Assembly (NCBI GenBank): GCA_964631205.1
Contig: CAZVWU010000003.1
Location: 36,453-100,452, forward strand
Origin: CAYYYJ01 sp964631205
GTDB taxonomy: Archaea > Aenigmatarchaeota > Aenigmatarchaeia > QMZP01 > JACQNV01
Reading direction: 5' to 3'
Length of the DNA stretch: 64,000 nt
Part shown: positions 58,707 to 64,000 of the stretch, one piece after another
Layout: each line of letters opens with the position of its first letter
Position numbering within the stretch: position 1 is the stretch's first letter
The notes under the pieces: model-generated
What the model saw: only the letters and a program-made list of their open reading frames with translations
What the model was told of the DNA's origin: nothing
Databases searched by the model: none
Position numbers and translations under genes: made by a program

Positions 58707-59768
58707 TCAAAAAGGCCTCTGCTCCCGCCTCAACTTCATCATCGAAGGTATATTCCCTGTATATTTGAGCATATAGGAGTAGAAGGTTTCAATCTCTTGT
58801 TCCGGCATCTTGGCAATATTGTCGGCTTCGATTATCACAGACGGGAACCCATACCTGCTGTGCTGTCCGGAGATTGCAAGCAGGACAGATGCGAGCCAGT
58901 CTTCTTTTTCCTTGTCCATAAAATCCACGCGTATAGGACGATCCATCTTTGCTGTTTTCAGGTAGAAAGAATAGAAGTTTTTGAAAACAAAATCCTTCAG
59001 AATTGGATGTTTCGCAAAATCATCTGAATAGTCAAAAGTCTTTGTCCTTTCATGCTCATTCAAAACCCAGAACAAAAAATTTGTATCCCTTGTTTTCTCC
59101 AAAACTTCTATTATAGGGTTTATATTTATGCTTTTTTCAATATTGTTATTTAGTAAATTGTTTTTTACAAGTTCACAGTACCTCTCATTCCTGCTATCTT
59201 CTACAACTCCGGCCAGCAAAATTTTATTTTCCTGGCACAACTTGTATAATTCCTGATAAGAAGACATCAACTCTTCGTAATCTTTGTATGTCATGGAATT
59301 CTGTGAGGGCTTTGTTGCGTAATGGGGGACTATAGAACCGTCAAGAAGGAGTATGTCAGGCTTGAACTTTTCAACTGATTTTTTTGCAGTTTCAATTTCC
59401 AGTTTTTGCCGGACAATAGAAGAGTAATAGGCGTAATCTATATCAGAAACAGCTTCCAGCTTAAACAGTTTTGGGGTTGGGACTTTTGATGGGAAATAAT
59501 TTGCATTTGAAATCCTGCCGTTAAAAAATTCAAAACATACAGCTGCTGCGCGCGCAAGGATAAAATCAAATCCATGGAAAGATTTTTTTACAATCCCGCC
59601 GTCTATCCCTACTATTTTCAATTTTTCTATGTTGGCTGGCTCAGATTTTTTAATCAGGCTTGTTTCGTCTCCCAGACCTCTCAGGATTTTAGCGGCTTCC
59701 ATCCTGCTTATTTCGGCGGCCCTTATGCTCTCGGCCATTTTCTTGATTTCCGGGATCAGGAGTTCCAT
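58707..59768 (-). CDS. nurA: NurA-domain 5'-3' nuclease
   Basis: NurA works with the HerA helicase in archaeal DNA end resection. Key acidic sites are visible: KIVGIDGGIVKKSFHGFDFI with Asp 56, and KPDILLLDGSIVPHYATKPS with Asp 138 and 143, then LLAGVVEDSRNERYCELVKN and VIIEADNIAKMPEQEIETFY at the end. Length 353 aa is normal. No herA gene is in this window, although the two are usually adjacent. It shares a divergent promoter region with metG; the TATA box near 59795 is about 27 nt upstream of ATG 59768. Confidence 0.88.
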   Translation of the reverse strand: MELLIPEIKKMAESIRAAEISRMEAAKILRGLGDETSLIKKSEPANIEKLKIVGIDGGIVKKSFHGFDFILARAAAVCFEFFNGRISNANYFPSKVPTPKLFKLEAVSDIDYAYYSSIVRQKLEIETAKKSVEKFKPDILLLDGSIVPHYATKPSQNSMTYKDYEELMSSYQELYKLCQENKILLAGVVEDSRNERYCELVKNNLLNNNIEKSININPIIEVLEKTRDTNFLFWVLNEHERTKTFDYSDDFAKHPILKDFVFKNFYSFYLKTAKMDRPIRVDFMDKEKEDWLASVLLAISGQHSRYGFPSVIIEADNIAKMPEQEIETFYSYMLKYTGNIPSMMKLRREQRPF

Positions 59769-59813
59769 AGTATATTAAATATATAAAAGCAATATAAGTT
59801 AGTTAAAGAGGAT

Positions 59814-61529
59814 GTGATTAATCTGTTAACTGAAAAAAAAGAAAGGCGGTTGATATTGTGCGCGCTGCCTTATGCGAATAATATACCGCATGTGGGGAAT
59901 TTGGTAGGGTCGCATCTGCCGGCTGATATATTTGCAAGGTATTGCAGGCTGAAGGGGTATGAGACTGTGTTTATCGGCGGGACAGATGAGAACGGGACGC
60001 CGACTGAGGTGGCTGCGAGAGAGATTGGGATTGAACCACAAAAACTGGTCGACACTTTCCATGATATCCAGAAAAAAATTTATGACTGGTTTTTGATAAG
60101 CTATGATAATTTTTCAAGGACTTCAAGGCCTATACACCACAAGACAACCAAGAATTTTTTCAAGGAAATATACGATAAAGGCTATATTGTTGAAAAGGAA
60201 ATAAAGGTGCCTTATTGCGGAAAGTGCAAGATGGCGCTTCCTGACAGGTATGTTGAAGGAACCTGCCCGAACTGCAAATATGAAAAGGCAAGGGGGGACC
60301 AGTGCGAGAAGTGCACGAAACTGCTGGATCCTGTGGATCTGAAAAAACCGAGATGCAAAATTTGCGGGACACAACCAACGCCTGTGAAAACAAAACATTT
60401 ATTTCTGGATTTTAGCAAGCTCCAGGGGAAATTAGAGGAATGGATCAAATCAAATAAACAGTGGAGAGAGCAGGTGACTTCGCTGGCAATGGGCTGGATA
60501 CATGAAGGGTTAAAGCCAAGATGTATCACAAGGGATCTTAAGTTCGGGGTGCAGGTCCCTATTCCTGGGTATGAGAAAAAAATATTTTATGTCTGGTTTG
60601 ACGCGCCTATAGGGTATATCTCTTCCACAAAGGAGTGGACCGATAATATAAAAAAGCCTGGCCAATGGGAAAATTTTTGGACTGACCCGAAAACTAAGAT
60701 TTACAATTTCCTTGGGAAAGACAATATACCGTTCCATACAATTTTCTGGCCTGCAATGCTGATCGCGCATGGGAAATATAATTTGCCTTATCAGGTTGTA
60801 GGCCTGCAGTTCTGCAATTATGAAGGCGACAAAATATCCAAAAGCAGGAACTGGGGGGTTTTTTGCGAGAAGATCCCGGACTCTGGGGTTGATGTTGATG
60901 TGTGGAGATATTATTTGGCCCACCTGATTCCTGAAACAAAAGATTCTGATTTCAAATGGGAGGAGTTCAAGGCCAGGGTTAACTCAGAGCTTATAGGGAA
61001 TTTCGGGAATTTTATAAACAGGACTTTGAGTTTTATAGAAAACCGTCTCGCGGGAAAAATAACACATTATGAACTTGGGCAACGGGATTTGGAATTTATT
61101 AAAAAGATGGAAAAATTTCATAAGGAAATAACAGACCTTTTTGAGGAGACAAAGTTGAGGGAGGCACTCCAGAAAATTCTTGAGCTGTCTGGCGAGGGGA
61201 ACAAATATTTGCAGGGTAACAGACCGTGGGAACTGGCAAAAACTAATTTGAATAGGTGCAATACTGTGATGTATCTTTGCGCGAATCTGTGTTTTGATCT
61301 GGCGATACTAATCCAGCCTTTCCTGCCGAAAACATCAAAAAAGATTTTTGAGCAGCTTGGAGTGAAAGACAAATTTTCGTGGGCAGATGGAAATAAAATT
61401 AATCTTGAAAAAGGACATAAAATAGGCCATTCAGAGATATTGTTCAAGCCGCTTGAAAAAGAGAAAATACAGGAGCTGAAAAAGTCTGTCGGGAAGGCGG
61501 CTGATCTAGCTGAGATATTTGGGAAATAG
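59814..61529 (+). CDS. metG: Methionyl-tRNA synthetase
   Basis: Class I enzyme that charges tRNA-Met. The HIGH-like motif is in CALPYANNIPHVGN. The zinc-knuckle pair (CGKCKMALPDRY, CPNCKYEKARGDQCEKC, CKICG) falls at about residues 135-190, and KISKS (DKISKSRNWGVF) near 339. The C-terminal anticodon domain is helical. There is no C-terminal OB (tRNA-binding) extension, so this is the short form. GTG 59814 is used as start (RNA context AAGAGGATGTG); no better ATG precedes the Rossmann core. It is followed directly by cysS. Confidence 0.95.
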   Translation: MINLLTEKKERRLILCALPYANNIPHVGNLVGSHLPADIFARYCRLKGYETVFIGGTDENGTPTEVAAREIGIEPQKLVDTFHDIQKKIYDWFLISYDNFSRTSRPIHHKTTKNFFKEIYDKGYIVEKEIKVPYCGKCKMALPDRYVEGTCPNCKYEKARGDQCEKCTKLLDPVDLKKPRCKICGTQPTPVKTKHLFLDFSKLQGKLEEWIKSNKQWREQVTSLAMGWIHEGLKPRCITRDLKFGVQVPIPGYEKKIFYVWFDAPIGYISSTKEWTDNIKKPGQWENFWTDPKTKIYNFLGKDNIPFHTIFWPAMLIAHGKYNLPYQVVGLQFCNYEGDKISKSRNWGVFCEKIPDSGVDVDVWRYYLAHLIPETKDSDFKWEEFKARVNSELIGNFGNFINRTLSFIENRLAGKITHYELGQRDLEFIKKMEKFHKEITDLFEETKLREALQKILELSGEGNKYLQGNRPWELAKTNLNRCNTVMYLCANLCFDLAILIQPFLPKTSKKIFEQLGVKDKFSWADGNKINLEKGHKIGHSEILFKPLEKEKIQELKKSVGKAADLAEIFGK

Positions 61530-61531
61530 TT

Positions 61532-63031
61532 ATGCCACTCCAGGTTTTTAACACCGCTACAAGAAAAAAGGGAGAGTTCCATCCCCTTAGGGGAAAGGTT
61601 GTCAGGATTTATAGCTGTGGCTTAACTGTTTATGATTATGGTCATATAGGAAACTTCCGTTCCTATATTTTTGCAGATTTGCTCCGGAGATACCTAGAGT
61701 ACAAAGGATATGATGTTAAACAAGTAATGAATTTCACAGATGTAGGACACATGACACAAGACGATATTGCCGATTCTAAAGGCCAGGACAAAATGGAGAA
61801 AGCGGCAGAAAGGGAGCACAAAACGCCTTGGGAAATTGCCGATTTTTACATAAAAGCTTTCTTGGAGGATTCGAAAATCTTGAATTTAAAAGAACCAGAT
61901 GTCAGGCCAAAGGCAACAGATCACATAACAGAAATGCAGGAGATAATAAAGAAACTCATTGAAAATGGGTATGCTTATGTTGTGAATGGGGATGTTTATT
62001 TTGAAGTTGGGAAATTCAAGGGCTACGGAAAGCTTTCAGGCAACACTCTTGAAAACTTACGGGCAGGAGCTGGTGGGAGGATTGAGAAAAACCCAAACAA
62101 AAAAAATCCACTGGACTTTGCTCTTTGGATACAAAACCCGAAACATATAATGAAATGGAAATCTCCATGGGGAGAGGGTTACCCTGGCTGGCATATTGAA
62201 TGTTCTGCAATGAGCACGAAATATTTAGGAGAAACTTTTGATATACACACTGGCGGCGAAGACAACATTTTCCCTCATCATGAATGTGAAATCGCTCAAA
62301 CAGAAGGCGCAACAGGAAAGAAATTTGTAAACTATTGGCTCCATGCCAGACACCTTTTGGTTAATGGGGAAAAGATGTCAAAGTCAAAAGGAAATTTCTA
62401 TACACTAAGAGGCCTTATTGCTAAGGGCTTCAAGCCTATGCAAATCAGATATGCCCTTATGTCTGCGCATTACAGGCAGCCTTTAGATTTCTCCCTTGAG
62501 GGTCTGGAAGCTGCAAAAAATTCCCTGGACAGACTAGAGGACTTTTTAAGAAATCTGAAAAAGCACTTGGGGCCAGAGAAAAACGACGAAGTCTCTTTGC
62601 TAATAAAAACAGAACGGGGAAATTTCGAAAAGTATATGGACGATGATCTAAACACTCCAGAAGCCTTAGCTTCTCTATTCGAATTTGTAAAGGAGATAAA
62701 TAAGCTCACAGAAAAAAGCAAGCTAGGCGAGAAGAATATAGCTGGAATAAAAAAAATGTTTTCTGATTTTGATAAGGTCTTGGGGTTGGAATTAGGCAAA
62801 GAAAAAACAAGTGAAGGATTAGACAAAAAATTAATAGAATTGGTAAAGGAATTGACAGGAGAAGCTGTAACAGGAAATGCAGAATCCCTGATGAGGAAAA
62901 TAATAAAATTAAGAGAAGCTTACAGAAGGAAAAAAGATTTCAAAAAATCAGATTTGATCAGAAATAAGCTAAAGGAAATTGGAGTAGTTTTGGAAGATGA
63001 GAATGGCACGACAGCATGGAAAGCTGGTTGA
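61532..63031 (+). CDS. cysS: Cysteinyl-tRNA synthetase
   Basis: Class I synthetase. YSCGLTVYDYGHIGNFRSYI contains the zinc Cys and HIGH (GHIG) motifs near residue 30. Another zinc ligand block is WHIECSAMSTKYLGE, with the downstream GGEDNIFPHHECE, and KMSKSKGNFY is near 279. The C-terminal DALR domain ends KKSDLIRNKLKEIG, then VVLEDENGTTAWKAG. Length 499 aa is normal. It begins 2 nt after the metG stop, so the two are co-transcribed. Having CysRS implies direct charging rather than the SepRS pathway of methanogens. Confidence 0.95.
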   Translation: MPLQVFNTATRKKGEFHPLRGKVVRIYSCGLTVYDYGHIGNFRSYIFADLLRRYLEYKGYDVKQVMNFTDVGHMTQDDIADSKGQDKMEKAAEREHKTPWEIADFYIKAFLEDSKILNLKEPDVRPKATDHITEMQEIIKKLIENGYAYVVNGDVYFEVGKFKGYGKLSGNTLENLRAGAGGRIEKNPNKKNPLDFALWIQNPKHIMKWKSPWGEGYPGWHIECSAMSTKYLGETFDIHTGGEDNIFPHHECEIAQTEGATGKKFVNYWLHARHLLVNGEKMSKSKGNFYTLRGLIAKGFKPMQIRYALMSAHYRQPLDFSLEGLEAAKNSLDRLEDFLRNLKKHLGPEKNDEVSLLIKTERGNFEKYMDDDLNTPEALASLFEFVKEINKLTEKSKLGEKNIAGIKKMFSDFDKVLGLELGKEKTSEGLDKKLIELVKELTGEAVTGNAESLMRKIIKLREAYRRKKDFKKSDLIRNKLKEIGVVLEDENGTTAWKAG

Positions 63032-63090
63032 TAGTATTTAAATCCTTTCACAGCCAATAATTTATAATTCAGGGATCATTTTCTGAAGCC

Positions 63091-63783
63091 GTGGCTATGG
63101 GAGTGAAGAGAATCGGCGAAATAGTGATGATACAGCTTTCTGATACTGATTCTAATATTTATTTAATTGGAGATACTATAATTGACACTGGAGTTGGCTT
63201 TAATTTTACAAGACTAAAAGATGTTCTCCGAGTTTTCAAGATGCCAATGGAAAATGTCAAGCAGGTAATCAATACTCACTACCATTTTGACCACATAGGC
63301 GGGAACGGGTATTTAACCGGTGCCCAGATTTTAATTCACGAGGCAGATGCCCCTGTTTTAGAAAATGGCGATGCGGAAACGGCTGTTGCAGAATTCTTTG
63401 GCGGAAGTATGCACAAAATGAAAGTTGCCAGAAAATTAAAAGATGGTGAACAGATAAAATTAGGCACAATGGAATTTCAGATAATCCACACTCCAGGCCA
63501 TACACCGGGTTCTATTTGCTTGTATGAGCCCAAACAAAAACTGCTGATCACAGGCGATACTGTTTTCTCAAATGGTGTCGGGAGGACAGACCTGGACGGC
63601 GGGGATTTTGAGCAGCTGAAAAAAAGCCTGGAAAAGCTTTCAAAAATGGACATACAAAAAATACTTCCAGGCCATGGGCCAATTGTTGAGAAGGACGGAG
63701 CCAAATTAATTGGCGGACTTTTAAAAATTTTAAAGCCGCCTGCTGAGGACGAGGAAATAGACGATTTTGAGCATCCTATATGA
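63091..63783 (+). CDS. MBL-fold metal-dependent hydrolase
   Basis: Metallo-beta-lactamase fold enzyme of the glyoxalase II-like type. NTHYHFDHIGGNGYL gives HxHxDH near residue 60, followed by HTPGHTPGSICLYEPKQKLL, ITGDTVFSNGVGRTDLDGGD and ILPGHGPIVE. All metal ligands are in place. There is no flavodoxin or RNA-processing beta-CASP domain, so this is a small hydrolase; the substrate is unknown. GTG 63091 or ATG 63097 may be the start; the TATA-like AATTTATAATT near 63064 fits either without a leader. Confidence 0.88.
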   Translation: MAMGVKRIGEIVMIQLSDTDSNIYLIGDTIIDTGVGFNFTRLKDVLRVFKMPMENVKQVINTHYHFDHIGGNGYLTGAQILIHEADAPVLENGDAETAVAEFFGGSMHKMKVARKLKDGEQIKLGTMEFQIIHTPGHTPGSICLYEPKQKLLITGDTVFSNGVGRTDLDGGDFEQLKKSLEKLSKMDIQKILPGHGPIVEKDGAKLIGGLLKILKPPAEDEEIDDFEHPI

Positions 63784-63827
63784 CCCGTTTAATATTTATA
63801 ACTAAAAGAAAACCATACTAATTCTAA

Positions 63828-64000
63828 GGGCCTGTAGCTCAGCACTTCTTTCTTTAAAAAAGAAAGACCTGCACTAGAAAGAAAGTGAGCAACCTGGTAG
63901 AGCACCCGCCTCTTAAGGGACGACATAGGTCTCTATCAATTGAATCATACCTATGTCAACCAGAAAGAGCGGATGGTCGTGGGTTCAAATTCAGCCCTTT
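63828..64000 (+). tRNA. tRNA-Lys (anticodon CTT) with insertions in the D loop and anticodon loop; 3' end outside the window
   Basis: The spliced body reads GGGCCTGTAGCTCAG, CCTGGTAGAGC, CCCGC-CTCTTAA (loop with anticodon CTT), GCGG-ATGGTC, GTGGGTTCAAAT. About 50 nt are inserted in the D loop (63844-63892) and about 50 nt after the anticodon (63916-63968). The first insert can pair with exon bases (GCTCA with TGAGC), as splicing-endonuclease substrates do. The second contains a stem GACATAGGT / ACCTATGTC. The T stem is not completed: after TTCAAATTC the sequence continues AGCCCTTT to the window end, so a third insertion is likely. Confidence 0.8.
63915..63961 (+). repeat. Hairpin element, copy B, inside the tRNA-Lys intron
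   Basis: AAGGGAC, stem GACATAGGT (63922-63930), an 18-nt loop, ACCTATGTC (63949-63957), then AACC. It has the same left flank as copies A, C and D, with a different but complementary stem. It makes up most of the anticodon-loop insert. Confidence 0.75.

Overview
The window is a piece of an archaeal genome, most likely from a DPANN lineage close to Woesearchaeota (the lineage is my inference). The archaeal assignment rests on ribosomal proteins S4e, S6e and L30e, aIF2-gamma, a NusA-like double-KH protein, NurA, a two-AAA Cdc48 ATPase, a DUF373 membrane protein and a 2-oxoacid:ferredoxin oxidoreductase. It also rests on the many genes that start 25-28 nt downstream of a TATA-like box with no Shine-Dalgarno, as leaderless mRNAs do. 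Two 100-N blocks (11451-11550 and 48094-48193) show that this is a scaffolded, probably metagenomic, assembly. No IS element, integrase, CRISPR array or rRNA gene was seen.

Layout. 1-8.6 kb: small zinc-ribbon proteins, a VapBC module with a palindromic operator, several unrecognised genes, the first copy of an unrecognised two-gene cassette (called A/B here), a lipoprotein and DUF373. 8.6-15.8 kb: one giant secreted Cys-rich/LamG/FN3 protein interrupted by an assembly gap. 16-18.8 kb: the ferredoxin oxidoreductase pair. 18.9-29.9 kb: an accessory island with an MNT-HEPN pair, two AbiE modules, two decayed copies of a membrane-anchored protein, hairpin elements, and a 1.9-kilo-residue surface protein with two zinc-metalloprotease domains behind a poly-G tract. 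29.9-36.7 kb: Cdc48, small regulators, a GGDEF (diguanylate cyclase-like) protein and FtsZ. 37-40 kb: an AbrB/VapC pair, a HAD phosphatase, endonuclease IV and a hypothetical gene. 40.2-44.3 kb: a translation cluster read leftward, S17-L14-L24-S4e-L5-S14-S8, then L30e and NusA-like. 44.4-52.7 kb: accessory genes, including two HicAB modules, the second A/B cassette, a broken third B gene, and two relics of the marC 3' end that bracket the insertions. 53-63.8 kb: mostly core genes (aIF2-gamma, S6e, ArgS, Rieske protein, NurA, MetG, CysS, MBL hydrolase). The window ends inside a tRNA-Lys gene that carries at least two insertions.

The core genes serve translation, cell division, protein unfolding and ferredoxin-linked oxidation of 2-oxoacids. 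The accessory part is dominated by toxin-antitoxin modules (about seven in 64 kb) and giant surface proteins.

The most unusual observations are these: (i) a hairpin family with constant flanks and compensating variable stems at four loci, one of them inside the tRNA-Lys anticodon-loop intron; (ii) the A/B cassette, in which the B promoter contains the A stop codon; (iii) marC 3'-end direct repeats flanking accessory modules; (iv) a poly-G tract that puts the start codon of a double-zincin surface protein out of frame, as in a phase-variable gene; and (v) a GGDEF protein in an archaeon.
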